Source of the DNA: Perlabentimonas gracilis
Lineage (GTDB): Bacteria; Bacteroidota; Bacteroidia; Bacteroidales; Tenuifilaceae
DNA length: 64,000 nucleotides
Assembly (NCBI RefSeq): GCF_011174675.1
Contig: NZ_JAANIG010000005.1
Span: 94,345-158,344, forward strand
Reading direction: 5' to 3'
In this document: positions 28,302-36,646 of the stretch, piece by piece
Layout: each line of letters starts with the position of its first letter
Position numbering within the stretch: position 1 is the stretch's first letter
Translations under genes and position numbers: made by a program
The notes under the pieces: generated by a model
Told to the model about the DNA's origin: nothing
Database searches by the model: none
What the model saw: the letters and a program-made list of their open reading frames with translations, nothing else

Positions 28302-28730
28302 ATGAAGAGAATACTGGTTGTGTCGCAGCGTAATTCGTGCCGGTCGCAAATGGCCGAGGGGTGGTTAAGCTACTATGGTAAAGGCGAGGTGATTGTCGAT
28401 AGCGCAGGAGTAATACCAACGGAGCTCGATATGTTTGCCGCAAATGCCATGACCGAGGCCATTATCGATATAAGTGCTTACAAAGCCAAAGGTATTCCTC
28501 AGGTTAGCGACAATGAGTATAGGTACGTATTGGTTTTATCCTCAGATATTAAGCAGGTTCTCCCTGTATTTAAAGGAAACCCACGGGTTTACGAGTATCC
28601 ATTCCCCGATGTGGCTGGGCTTGAAATAGAGAAGGAGGAGGAGAAGAAAAAAGCCTACGCCGAGCTGCGCGATGAGCTGGAAAACTTCTGCTTCGATTTT
28701 ATCCATCAAAAAATTAAACCCCTAATGTAG
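28302..28730 (+). CDS. Low-molecular-weight phosphatase/ArsC-like protein with the nucleophilic Cys replaced by Ser
   Basis: This 142-residue protein has the fold signature of the LMW tyrosine phosphatase/arsenate reductase family: beta strand, P-loop, then CRSQMAEGW. In the family the P-loop is C-x5-R, as in CTGNSCR, and the first Cys is the nucleophile. Here the loop reads SQRNSCR, so that position is Ser8, while Cys13 and Arg14 are kept. The redox-relay cysteines of ArsC are also absent. It is therefore unlikely to act as a normal phosphatase or arsenate reductase and may bind phosphate or a phosphoprotein. The ATG at 28302 was chosen over one 44 codons earlier, which runs through a terminator. 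YjbQ copy 2 follows 8 bases later, so they form an operon. Confidence 0.85.
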   Translation: MKRILVVSQRNSCRSQMAEGWLSYYGKGEVIVDSAGVIPTELDMFAANAMTEAIIDISAYKAKGIPQVSDNEYRYVLVLSSDIKQVLPVFKGNPRVYEYPFPDVAGLEIEKEEEKKKAYAELRDELENFCFDFIHQKIKPLM

Positions 28731-28738
28731 ACTGTTCC

Positions 28739-29149
28739 ATGGTACAACAGGTGAACATTAAGTTGCCTCCATTTCCCCGAGGCTTCCATCTGGTTACTCA
28801 CCTGGTTGAGCAACAACTTCCCACCCTGCCCAACGCTGGGGTTTTGCATCTTTTTATACAGCACACCTCGGCTGGGATTACCATTAACGAGAATGCTGAC
28901 CCTACCGTTCGTGACGATTTCAACGAGTTTTTCAACAGGCTGGTGCAAGAGCGGCAACCCTGGTTCAAACACAACTACGAGGGCGATGATGATATGCCCG
29001 CTCACCTAAAAGCATCACTCGTTGGTTTTAATGTTACCATACCAATAATCAATGGAGCGCTCAACTTGGGAACCTGGCAAGGCATATACCTTTGTGAGTT
29101 CCGAAACAGGGGTGGTGTGCGCAGGATAATTGCTAGTATTGTAACGTAA
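28739..29149 (+). CDS. YjbQ-family protein (UPF0047), copy 2
   Basis: This 136-residue protein is of the YjbQ/UPF0047 family and closer to the family norm than copy 1. It has HTSAGITINENADPTVRDDF, a central HNYEGDDDMPAHLK and the C-terminal LGTWQGIYLCEFR. It starts 8 bases after the ArsC-like gene. Whether the two YjbQ copies do the same job is unknown; their differing neighbours (tatD versus ArsC-like) suggest separate roles. Confidence 0.92.
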   Translation: MVQQVNIKLPPFPRGFHLVTHLVEQQLPTLPNAGVLHLFIQHTSAGITINENADPTVRDDFNEFFNRLVQERQPWFKHNYEGDDDMPAHLKASLVGFNVTIPIINGALNLGTWQGIYLCEFRNRGGVRRIIASIVT

Positions 29150-29261
29150 GGATTATGATGTTTGACTTACTTTTTGCAGCTCCGTCTGACATAGCGTAAA
29201 ATCGTATGTTGTAAAACTGTTGCTCGTATGTTACAAAATTTAGCTTAAATCGGAGGTCTGG

Positions 29262-29292
29262 TTGTGATTGTTCGAAATATGTCATACTTTTG
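29262..29292 (+). promoter_or_regulatory. iorAB promoter
   Basis: TTG (29262-29264) and TACTTTTG (29285-29292) are 20 bases apart, an exact fit to the Bacteroidota consensus. The box lies 74 bases before the iorA start codon, and no other gene starts in between. Confidence 0.65.
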
Positions 29293-29366
29293 CTTTCAAT
29301 ATTTTTGATAATTTGATATTTTTTGAAAAAACAATAACTTCCCATTTGATACAAAAATAAATTGGT

Positions 29367-30974
29367 ATGGATAAACTTCTTTTACTAGGCGACGAGGCAA
29401 TTGCTCAGGGCGCCATCGATGGAGGCCTTTCGGGTGTATACGCATATCCCGGTACCCCATCAACCGAAATTATGGAGTACGTGCAGGCTTCGAAGCAGGC
29501 TGCCGAGCTTGGAATTCATCGTGAGTGGTCGGCCAACGAAAAAACTGCTATGGAATCGGCCATTGGAATGTCCTACGCTGGCAAGCGTGCGCTGGTTTGC
29601 TTTAAGCATGTGGGCCTAAACGTTGCTGCCGATGCGTTTATTAATGCATCTATCACTGGTGTAAACGGTGGGTTGGTTGTGCTTTGCGCCGACGATCCCT
29701 CGATGCACTCATCGCAGAATGAGCAGGATTCAAGGTTCTACGCAAAGTTTGCCATGATTCCAATCCTTGAGCCATCCAACCAGCAGGAGGCTTACGATAT
29801 GACCTACTCGGCTTTTGAACTATCCGAGAGGCTTAATGTCCCTGTAATGCTTCGCATAACTACCCGTTTGGCCCACTCAAGGTCGGGTGTTGGTCGCAAA
29901 GAGGTAAAGGCTCAAAATGGTATGCGTTTACCTTCCGATCCGAGGCAATTCGTTTTGCTACCTGCCATTGCAAGGGTAAACTACAAGAAGCTGCTTAATA
30001 CGCAACCCTTAATGGATAGTTTGGCCGAAGAGTCTCAGTTCAACACTTTATCCAAAGGGAAAAACAACAAGCTGGGGATTATTGCTGCAGGTATTGCCTA
30101 TAACTACCTTATGGAGAACATTGCTGAGGGCGACTACTCAGTGCTTAAACTATCGCAGTATCCCATTCCGCCCAAGCAGGTGCGTGAGCTATACGAGCAG
30201 TGCGACGAGCTGCTGATTCTTGAGGATGGTTACCCAATTATTGAAGAAATGATCAAAGGTTTCCTTAACCTAGGCAAGCCAATTCATGGTCGTTTGGATG
30301 GAACAGTACCCCGTGATGGTGAATTGAACCCTGCTATAGTTGCCAAAGCTCTTGGCTTGGAGGTGTACGAAGGCATGCCAATTCCTGAAGTTGTAAAAAA
30401 ACGTCCACCATCACTTTGCTTGGGTTGCGGACACCGCGATGTGTATATTGCCCTTAACGAGGCGCTCGAGGAGTACGGAACAGGACGGGTTTTTGCCGAC
30501 ATTGGATGCTATACCCTTGGCGCTTTAGCACCTTTCAATGCTATCAACTCATGTGTTGATATGGGCGCATCAATTACTATGGCCAAAGGAGCAGCCGATG
30601 CTGGTCTTGTTCCTGCCGTTGCCGTAATTGGCGACTCAACTTTTACCCACAGCGGTATGACCGGCCTGCTCGACGCTGTTAACGAGAATTCTCCCATCAC
30701 CGTTATCATCTCCGATAACTCAACCACCGGAATGACAGGAGGACAAACATCATCGGCATTTGGACGCATAGTTGAGATTTGTAAAGGTATTGGCGTTGAC
30801 CCTGAGCATATCCACGTGATGAACCCGCTGAAGAAGTTCCATGAGGAGAATGTTCAGATCATGAAAAAGGAGCTTTCATACCAAGGCGTATCGGTTCTAA
30901 TTCCTCAGCGTGAATGTATCCAAACATTTGCACGCAGGAAGAAGGCAGAAAAAAAATCCGCTGGCAAAAACTAA
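29367..30974 (+). CDS. iorA: Indolepyruvate oxidoreductase alpha-type subunit, lacking the C-terminal ferredoxin domain
   Basis: This is a thiamine-diphosphate enzyme subunit that oxidatively decarboxylates aryl 2-oxo acids such as indolepyruvate to acyl-CoA, passing electrons to ferredoxin. The 535-residue protein has the N-terminal pyrimidine-binding domain (YAYPGTPSTEIMEY) and the C-terminal pyrophosphate-binding domain with LGCGHRD, DIGCYTLG and GDSTFTHSG. Standard IorA proteins are longer (about 600 residues) and end in two 4Fe-4S clusters. Here the chain stops at a lysine-rich tail after IPQRECIQ, with no CxxCxxCxxxCP motifs. The electron path must differ or use a separate ferredoxin. 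iorB follows 26 bases later. Confidence 0.92.
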   Translation: MDKLLLLGDEAIAQGAIDGGLSGVYAYPGTPSTEIMEYVQASKQAAELGIHREWSANEKTAMESAIGMSYAGKRALVCFKHVGLNVAADAFINASITGVNGGLVVLCADDPSMHSSQNEQDSRFYAKFAMIPILEPSNQQEAYDMTYSAFELSERLNVPVMLRITTRLAHSRSGVGRKEVKAQNGMRLPSDPRQFVLLPAIARVNYKKLLNTQPLMDSLAEESQFNTLSKGKNNKLGIIAAGIAYNYLMENIAEGDYSVLKLSQYPIPPKQVRELYEQCDELLILEDGYPIIEEMIKGFLNLGKPIHGRLDGTVPRDGELNPAIVAKALGLEVYEGMPIPEVVKKRPPSLCLGCGHRDVYIALNEALEEYGTGRVFADIGCYTLGALAPFNAINSCVDMGASITMAKGAADAGLVPAVAVIGDSTFTHSGMTGLLDAVNENSPITVIISDNSTTGMTGGQTSSAFGRIVEICKGIGVDPEHIHVMNPLKKFHEENVQIMKKELSYQGVSVLIPQRECIQTFARRKKAEKKSAGKN

Positions 30975-31000
30975 TCGGTTCACAGATAAAAAGCATAAAT

Positions 31001-31582
31001 ATGAAAACAGACATAATACTTGCAGGCGTTGGAGGCCAAGGAATTCTATCCATTGCGGCGGGCATAGGGTTAGCTGCTGTTAAAACTGGGCTATACATCA
31101 AGCAAGCCGAGGTTCATGGTATGAGCCAGCGTGGAGGCGATGTGCAGTCGCACCTAAGAATTTCCGACCAGCCCATCTCTTCGGATCTAATTCCACAGGG
31201 CAAGGCCCATTTAATCCTTTCGGTTGAACCCATGGAGGGGTTACGTTACCTTCCATTCCTTAGTAAGGATGGCTGGTTGGTAACTAACATTACCCCATTC
31301 AATAATATTACCGATTACCCCGAAGTGGATGCTATTCTGAAGGAGATTAAGAAGATACCAAACCACATTGCACTCGATGCCGATGCCATTGCCAAGGAGG
31401 CCGGTTCTTCAAGATCCTCTAACATTGTAATGCTGGGCGCAGCATCACCATTCATCGATATTGAATTTGATAAGCTAGAGGATGGCATACGCCAGTTGTT
31501 TGGCCGCAAGGGCAAGGAGGTTGTTGAGGTAAACCTTAAGGCTCTTCGTGCTGGCCGCGAGTTTTCGCAGAAAAACAGGTAG
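31001..31582 (+). CDS. iorB: Indolepyruvate oxidoreductase beta (gamma-type) subunit
   Basis: This 193-residue gamma-domain subunit of the 2-oxoacid:ferredoxin oxidoreductase family is recognised from LAGVGGQGI at the start (nucleotide/CoA loop) and VHGMSQRGGDVQSHLR. It partners IorA. The frame extends 29 codons upstream into iorA, but the ATG at 31001 gives the family N-terminus. The pair would ferment or salvage aromatic amino acids, or run in reverse for their synthesis under anaerobic conditions; direction is not evident from sequence. Confidence 0.93.
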   Translation: MKTDIILAGVGGQGILSIAAGIGLAAVKTGLYIKQAEVHGMSQRGGDVQSHLRISDQPISSDLIPQGKAHLILSVEPMEGLRYLPFLSKDGWLVTNITPFNNITDYPEVDAILKEIKKIPNHIALDADAIAKEAGSSRSSNIVMLGAASPFIDIEFDKLEDGIRQLFGRKGKEVVEVNLKALRAGREFSQKNR

Positions 31583-31612
31583 TAAGATTTTCTAGCACAT
31601 ATTACCCTAATG

Positions 31613-31657
31613 CACGGATTACACGGTTGCTAAACCGCTGTAGTCCGTGTTTTTTTA
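31613..31657 (+). terminator. Terminator after iorAB
   Basis: A long stem (31613-31628 with 31633-31649, one G-T pair and one bulge) is followed by eight Ts. It begins 31 bases after the iorB stop. Confidence 0.88.
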
Positions 31658-32086
31658 ATCACAGATTAGTCATTAGGAGTTCTGCGAGCTAATGGCTTAG
31701 CTGGGTTTAACCCTCCCGATGAATCGGAACAAGCTGATTTAGAAAAACTAAAATTGTTAGCATTTATGATTACAATTTTTTTGTTTTTATTCATCAGTTT
31801 GTCAAATTAACACCCATATAATCAATGCATAAACTGTGTCTTTTTCTAAGGCGGTCAATAGAAAAAGAATCGCTAATGACAACCGGAGCGAAGCGTAGCT
31901 CAGCGTTAGCTAAATTTAGGTTAATAAGTTGACAACTATCACCTTATTGCAAAAGGAAGGTAAAAGCCAGTAGGCATAAGGGTATTGTTGATATGTTTTA
32001 CCCTTTGTTAATATAATTTAATTCACATACTTACTTATTGCTTGCAATATTTAGTAAATTCGCCGCGTAAAGGAGCGTAACTGCAT
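31658..32086. other. Gene-free region with a perfect hairpin upstream of the TPR gene
   Basis: No gene is evident. The stretch contains a perfect 10-bp inverted repeat (TCTTTTTCTA at 31839-31848 with its complement at 31859-31868) and a nearby GAGCGAAGCGTAGCTC-type imperfect palindrome at about 31893-31908. The palindrome resembles the small repeats scattered elsewhere in the window. The promoter of the TPR operon should lie here, but I could not place it with confidence. Confidence 0.6.
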
Positions 32087-33487
32087 ATGAAAGAAGACAG
32101 CGAATTTTATTACAACCCCGAGGAGGCCATGGAGATTGTGCAGAAGTATGAGGATATGCTTCGTCACAACCGTAGTTTTTTCTTCGACGTTGTAGATTTT
32201 GAAAATATAATCGATTACTACATAAGTTCCGACGACTCGCAACGGGCATCGGAGGCCGTGGATATTGCATACAATATGCATCCATACTCTTCCGAAATTC
32301 AGATGAAAAAGGCGGAACTGCTGGTGCTCGATAAAAAGTACGCCGAGGCTCTCGATATACTTAAAGTACTTGTAAAAATTGAACCCGAGAACAGCGAGAT
32401 CCACTACCTAAAGGGGCAGTCACATCTAGCGCTGGGCGATCAAAAGAGTGCTCATGAGTCATTTTGGTATGCTACCAATTCGTACTCAGAAGATAAAGTG
32501 GATCTTCTTTACCGCATTGCATCCCTTTATCAGGATATTGATGAGGATAACTACGCCTTACGCTACCTATTGTATGCTCATAGCCTAAACAGGCGAGCAC
32601 TTGGTGTTCTTTTTGAACTAGGTTTTTGCTACGAGCGCTTGGGCGATCTGCAGAAAAGCGAAGAGTATTACAACTTATATCTCGATATTAACCCATTCTC
32701 AACTAGTGTATGGTACAACCTGGGCATTGTTCATACCCGAAAGGGTGAATTTGCCAAGGCGCTCGAGGCTTACGACTTTGCTTTGGCTGTCGACCCAGTA
32801 AATGCATCGGCTTTACACAATCAGGCCAATACGTACGCTACTATTGAGAAGTATGCCGAAGCTGCCGAATCGTTTGTCGAGCTGCTTAAGTATGAACCCG
32901 AAAACCCTAGGATATTCGCCTCAATTGGTGAGTGCTTTGAGAAGCTTGGACAGTTCGATAAAGCATTTGAGATGTACCACAAGTGCCTTGAGTTTGATGC
33001 AGACTACGCCGACGCCTACTTTGGAATGGGCGTGGCTCACCTGAAGCAGGAACAACTTACCCAGGCGCTTGACAGCATGAAGAAAACCATATCGATTGAA
33101 CCCGATAACTATGACTACTGGTTGGGGCTGGCCAAGGTGCTTTTTGAGATGGGATCGGACAAGGAGGCCATGGAAGCATACCGTGAGGCTTCCAGCCTTA
33201 ATCCCGATGAGCCCGACGCCTACATCGGTATTGCCGAACTTCTGCTTTTTGAGGAGAAGTTTGTTTCGGTGGAAGAGTTATACCACGAGGTAAACGAAAA
33301 ATTTTCTGATAATTCAGCGCTTAAGGTGTTGTATGCTGCAGCACTCTATTTGCAGCGCAAATCAAAGTTAGCCCTAACAGTGCTTAAGCAGGCAAAGAAA
33401 CTTAACGTGTTTGCAGTTGATGAGTTTTTTGCCGTTGTTTCAATTATCGACGACCCAAAATTTCTACAGCAGCTAAAATCAATTTAG
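32087..33487 (+). CDS. Tetratricopeptide repeat protein
   Basis: This 466-residue protein is built almost entirely of TPR units (roughly ten to twelve of 34 residues from about residue 60 on). Typical repeat cores are SVWYNLGIVHTRKGEFAKAL and DAYFGMGVAHLKQEQLTQAL. No signal peptide or membrane segment is seen, so it is probably cytoplasmic and a scaffold for protein contacts. It is the first gene of a six-gene co-directional run with gaps of 17-49 bases. Its function is unknown; the operon suggests a link with envelope proteins further along. Confidence 0.9.
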   Translation: MKEDSEFYYNPEEAMEIVQKYEDMLRHNRSFFFDVVDFENIIDYYISSDDSQRASEAVDIAYNMHPYSSEIQMKKAELLVLDKKYAEALDILKVLVKIEPENSEIHYLKGQSHLALGDQKSAHESFWYATNSYSEDKVDLLYRIASLYQDIDEDNYALRYLLYAHSLNRRALGVLFELGFCYERLGDLQKSEEYYNLYLDINPFSTSVWYNLGIVHTRKGEFAKALEAYDFALAVDPVNASALHNQANTYATIEKYAEAAESFVELLKYEPENPRIFASIGECFEKLGQFDKAFEMYHKCLEFDADYADAYFGMGVAHLKQEQLTQALDSMKKTISIEPDNYDYWLGLAKVLFEMGSDKEAMEAYREASSLNPDEPDAYIGIAELLLFEEKFVSVEELYHEVNEKFSDNSALKVLYAAALYLQRKSKLALTVLKQAKKLNVFAVDEFFAVVSIIDDPKFLQQLKSI

Positions 33488-33519
33488 CCTTTATTTCTTT
33501 AACCTAAAGTACCTGAAAA

Positions 33520-34278
33520 ATGTTAAAATCAATTCCTAATCTGCCCAGCCGGGAAGAGAAACCCCGTACCAAAGGTTTAACCATGGTAATGGACAAAGGG
33601 TTGAGCCAACGCGAGTTGGAAGATATGGTAAGCGTGGCCGGCGAATACATCGATATGGTCAAGTTTGGCTTTGGAACAGCATTGGTAACCCCAAATATTG
33701 CCCAAAAAATATCCTTTCTGCAGCAGAACGGAATTAAGCCCTACCTTGGTGGTACCCTTTTTGAAGCCTACATTGCCCGTAACATGTTCGACGATTATCA
33801 AAAGCTTCTTAATAAGCTCGGCCTCGAAATGGCCGAGGTATCTGATGGAACCCTTGAGATGCATCATGATATTAAGTGCGACTACATTAGCAGGCTGGCC
33901 AAGCAGGTAACTGTTATTTCGGAAGTTGGATCAAAGCAGGCTGGCGTTGTTATTCCCAATAGCGATTGGGTGAGCATGATGAAGAGCGAGCTCGAAGCAG
34001 GCTCATGGAAGGTTATTGCCGAAGCCCGCGAGGGTGGAAACATAGGGATTTACAAGTCGGATCATTCTGCCAACACCGAGCTAATTGACGATATTATGCA
34101 GAACCTTAGTATGGACGATGTGCTTTGGGAGGCTCCTCTTAAAAACCAGCAGGCTTGGTTTATCAACCTGCTAGGAGCCAACGTAAACCTTGGAAACATT
34201 GCACCCAACGAGGTAATTGCTCTTGAGTCGTTACGACTTGGCCTTAGGGGCGATACCTTCTTTCAGTATCTTAAGTAG
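33520..34278 (+). CDS. Phosphosulfolactate synthase (ComA)-like protein
   Basis: This 252-residue TIM-barrel protein is of the ComA family, which adds sulfite to phosphoenolpyruvate to give phosphosulfolactate, the first step of coenzyme M synthesis in methanogens. Recognisable parts are KPRTKGLTMVMDKG at the N-terminus, YIDMVKFGFGTA, KPYLGGTLFE and EAREGGNIGIY. The full length and conserved blocks suggest an active enzyme, but coenzyme M is not expected in Bacteroidota and no comB or comC is nearby. A role in making sulfolactate or another sulfonate is possible. It lies 32 bases after the TPR gene. Confidence 0.88.
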   Translation: MLKSIPNLPSREEKPRTKGLTMVMDKGLSQRELEDMVSVAGEYIDMVKFGFGTALVTPNIAQKISFLQQNGIKPYLGGTLFEAYIARNMFDDYQKLLNKLGLEMAEVSDGTLEMHHDIKCDYISRLAKQVTVISEVGSKQAGVVIPNSDWVSMMKSELEAGSWKVIAEAREGGNIGIYKSDHSANTELIDDIMQNLSMDDVLWEAPLKNQQAWFINLLGANVNLGNIAPNEVIALESLRLGLRGDTFFQYLK

Positions 34279-34305
34279 GCGTTGCTGCTTTTACCTATCA
34301 TTACT

Positions 34306-35247
34306 ATGAATCATACAATTTTAAATCACATCATCTATGCCCTTAAGGGTATGGGGATGGGGGCTGCTAACGTAATCCCAGGTGTTTCGGGAGGTACCGT
34401 TGCTCTTATTACCGGAGTATTTGAGCGGATAATCAATGCCATTAAGTCGTTCGATGGCAAAGCCATTAATCTCTTCTTTAAAGGGCGATTTAAGGAGCTA
34501 CTTGCTCATGTCGATTTTTTCTTTCTGCTTGCCCTTGGCGGTGGAATGATTATTAGCATTGTTAGCTTAGCTCGTATACTAAAGTTTCTTTTTGCTACCT
34601 ACCCCATTTTTATTTGGGCATTTTTCTTCGGACTTATTTTAGCCTCTATATACTACGTGGGTAAGACAATCACGAAATGGAGCCTTAGCGTTGTTGTTTC
34701 GTTTATTTTTGGCTCAGCCATTGCCGTTTGGATTACATTCATGAATCCTGCAACACAAAACGATTCGTTCTTATACCTTATGGTATGTGGAGTGGTTGCG
34801 GTTTGTAGTATGATTCTACCTGGTCTTTCCGGATCGTTTGTGCTAATTCTTATGGGAAACTACGAGCTGGTTATGATTGATGCTGTAAACGAGGGAAATA
34901 TTAGCGTGCTGGGGCCGGTTGTTTTGGGCGGTGTGGTTGGTATAATTACGCTTTCGCATCTGCTCTCATGGGTGTATAAAAGATTTAAGGATCAAACCAT
35001 CTCCACCCTAACTGGGTTCATACTGGGCTCTCTTAGCATCCTTTGGCCATGGAAAAATGAAATACATAGGATGGATGAGGTTGGCAATCTATTGCTGAAG
35101 GATGGAGAGCCAATAGTGCAGGGGTACGATATGTTTATTCCCCATGCTCTAAATTCCGAAGTTGTTATTGCAATATTTTTAGCAATTGCTGGTTATTTGG
35201 TTATTGCCCTAATGGAGCGAATAGCCAATGTTAAGCCCAATGATTAA
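34306..35247 (+). CDS. DUF368 membrane protein (PopT-type polyprenyl-phosphate translocase family)
   Basis: This 313-residue inner-membrane protein has about eight to nine helices and the DUF368 signature GMGMGAANVIPGVSGGT near the N-terminus. A second re-entrant-like PGLSGSFVLILMGNYE lies at about 177-192. Members of DUF368 have been implicated in recycling undecaprenyl phosphate across the membrane. That would link this operon to cell-envelope synthesis (established for relatives, inferred here). The ATG at 34306 was chosen because it directly precedes the conserved block; an upstream ATG adds eight residues. The gap to the ComA-like gene is 27 bases. Confidence 0.9.
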   Translation: MNHTILNHIIYALKGMGMGAANVIPGVSGGTVALITGVFERIINAIKSFDGKAINLFFKGRFKELLAHVDFFFLLALGGGMIISIVSLARILKFLFATYPIFIWAFFFGLILASIYYVGKTITKWSLSVVVSFIFGSAIAVWITFMNPATQNDSFLYLMVCGVVAVCSMILPGLSGSFVLILMGNYELVMIDAVNEGNISVLGPVVLGGVVGIITLSHLLSWVYKRFKDQTISTLTGFILGSLSILWPWKNEIHRMDEVGNLLLKDGEPIVQGYDMFIPHALNSEVVIAIFLAIAGYLVIALMERIANVKPND

Positions 35248-35264
35248 CCCTAATATTACCTAGT

Positions 35265-35753
35265 ATGAAAAAGTACACATTGTTTTTTGTAATGTCTATA
35301 TTGATTTTCGGTAGCTGTTCAGTTACCGATAGGGCGATGCAAACCCCAAATTATCACATTGAGTTTTATAAGTCCGATTTCGAATACTCTCCACAGGTTA
35401 CAGCCGAGGCAACTATGGTTAGGGTTTTGGGGATTGATTGGTCAAGGCTTTTCAATTGGAATTCAGCCACCATTTCAAATTCCAATGAGTTCTCATCGCC
35501 AAATCTAGATGTTTCAGTGGGCACAACCGTGTTGGTCGACCCCATAGTGGGTGTAGTATCAGCAATAATTCCTGTGCTAGGCGATCAGGTGAAGGGTGGG
35601 GTTCGGTCGTATGCCCTTTACAATTTAATGGCCGAAAATCCGGGATACGACGTGGTGGTTTATCCTCAGTACGAAGTAAAAAAGTACATAGTTCCAATTT
35701 TTTACTCCAAACGAACGGCTAAGGTAACAGCGCGTTTAGCAAAAATTAAATAG
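35265..35753 (+). CDS. Small lipoprotein of unknown function
   Basis: This 162-residue protein has a clear lipoprotein signal (MKKYTLFFVMSILIFGSC, Cys18). The mature part has a glycine-rich central hydrophobic stretch (VDPIVGVVSAIIPVLG) and a compact C-terminal segment with YDVVVYPQYEV and YSKRTAKVTARLAKIK. Such YDVVVYPQYE-type modules occur in small Bacteroidota lipoproteins of unknown role. I do not recognise a function. It follows the DUF368 gene by 17 bases and precedes the DUF3108 gene by 28. Confidence 0.8.
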   Translation: MKKYTLFFVMSILIFGSCSVTDRAMQTPNYHIEFYKSDFEYSPQVTAEATMVRVLGIDWSRLFNWNSATISNSNEFSSPNLDVSVGTTVLVDPIVGVVSAIIPVLGDQVKGGVRSYALYNLMAENPGYDVVVYPQYEVKKYIVPIFYSKRTAKVTARLAKIK

Positions 35754-35781
35754 TAATTTTGGTGTCACTCAATTTGTAATA

Positions 35782-36597
35782 ATGTTTAGGAAGTTATTCG
35801 CTTTTTATTTACTACTAGCTACTGCAGGAGGTACGGCCACAGGTCAAAACTGTACGGTTAAGCAGATCAACTTTAAGAGTGGAGAGAAGGTTACCTACAG
35901 AGCGGTTTACAATTGGGGTTTTATATGGGTAAATGCTGGCGATGTAGAGTTTCTTGTTCGTGATACCACATACATGCAGCAATCGGCGCTTCACCTTGTA
36001 TCAAGAGGATGGAGCCTTAAAAAGTACGATTGGTTCTACAAGGTGCGCGACAGGTTCGAGTCCATTGTGCATCCTAAAACACTACAACCCTACTGGTTTG
36101 AGCGCGATACCTACGAGGGTGGTTTTGAGGCTTACAATCGGTACATATATAAACGTGATGAGGGTATCCTCGATATTATAAGCCATACTTCCGATAGGCC
36201 CTATAAGCGCGACTTGCTTCCCCTTAAAGACTGTACGTTCGATGTGGTTAGCGCCATATACTACTGCCGCACATTGGATTTCGACAAGTACAAAAAGGGT
36301 GATAAAATTCCAATCACTATGGCTATCGACGATGAGGTGTTCGATCTTTTCCTCAGGTATAAGGGTAAGGAGCGGCTTAAAATTCGCGATGGCACAGTTT
36401 TTAACACTATTCGCTTCTCGGCATTGCTTGTTGAGGGCACCATTTTTAAAGGCGGAGAGGATCTTGAGGTGTGGGTTACCGACGACGACAATAGGGTGCC
36501 CGTGTTGGTTGAGGCAAAGATCCTTGTGGGCTCGGTAAAAGCTGTGCTTACTGGTATGGAGGGATTAAAGCATCCCGTAACTTCAATTGTAAAATAG
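35782..36597 (+). CDS. DUF3108 domain-containing exported protein
   Basis: This 271-residue exported protein has a signal peptide (MFRKLFAFYLLLATAGGTATG). The mature chain has the DUF3108 beta-barrel-like pattern, starting FKSGEKVTYRAVYNWGFIWVNAGDVEF and continuing with paired strands such as WFYKVRDRFESIV and VPVLVEAKILVGSVKAVLT. The family is periplasmic or envelope-associated; its role is not known. It lies in the operon between a small lipoprotein and a DUF6263 protein, both exported, so a shared envelope process is likely (inference). Confidence 0.88.
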   Translation: MFRKLFAFYLLLATAGGTATGQNCTVKQINFKSGEKVTYRAVYNWGFIWVNAGDVEFLVRDTTYMQQSALHLVSRGWSLKKYDWFYKVRDRFESIVHPKTLQPYWFERDTYEGGFEAYNRYIYKRDEGILDIISHTSDRPYKRDLLPLKDCTFDVVSAIYYCRTLDFDKYKKGDKIPITMAIDDEVFDLFLRYKGKERLKIRDGTVFNTIRFSALLVEGTIFKGGEDLEVWVTDDDNRVPVLVEAKILVGSVKAVLTGMEGLKHPVTSIVK

Positions 36598-36646
36598 TAA
36601 CCCTAGAATAATTTTCTTAATATTCCACTAATCTAAACCCTAAAAA

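Noticed and set aside
33520..34278. Evidence of coenzyme M synthesis
   Set aside because: Only the first enzyme's family is present; no other pathway gene is in the window.
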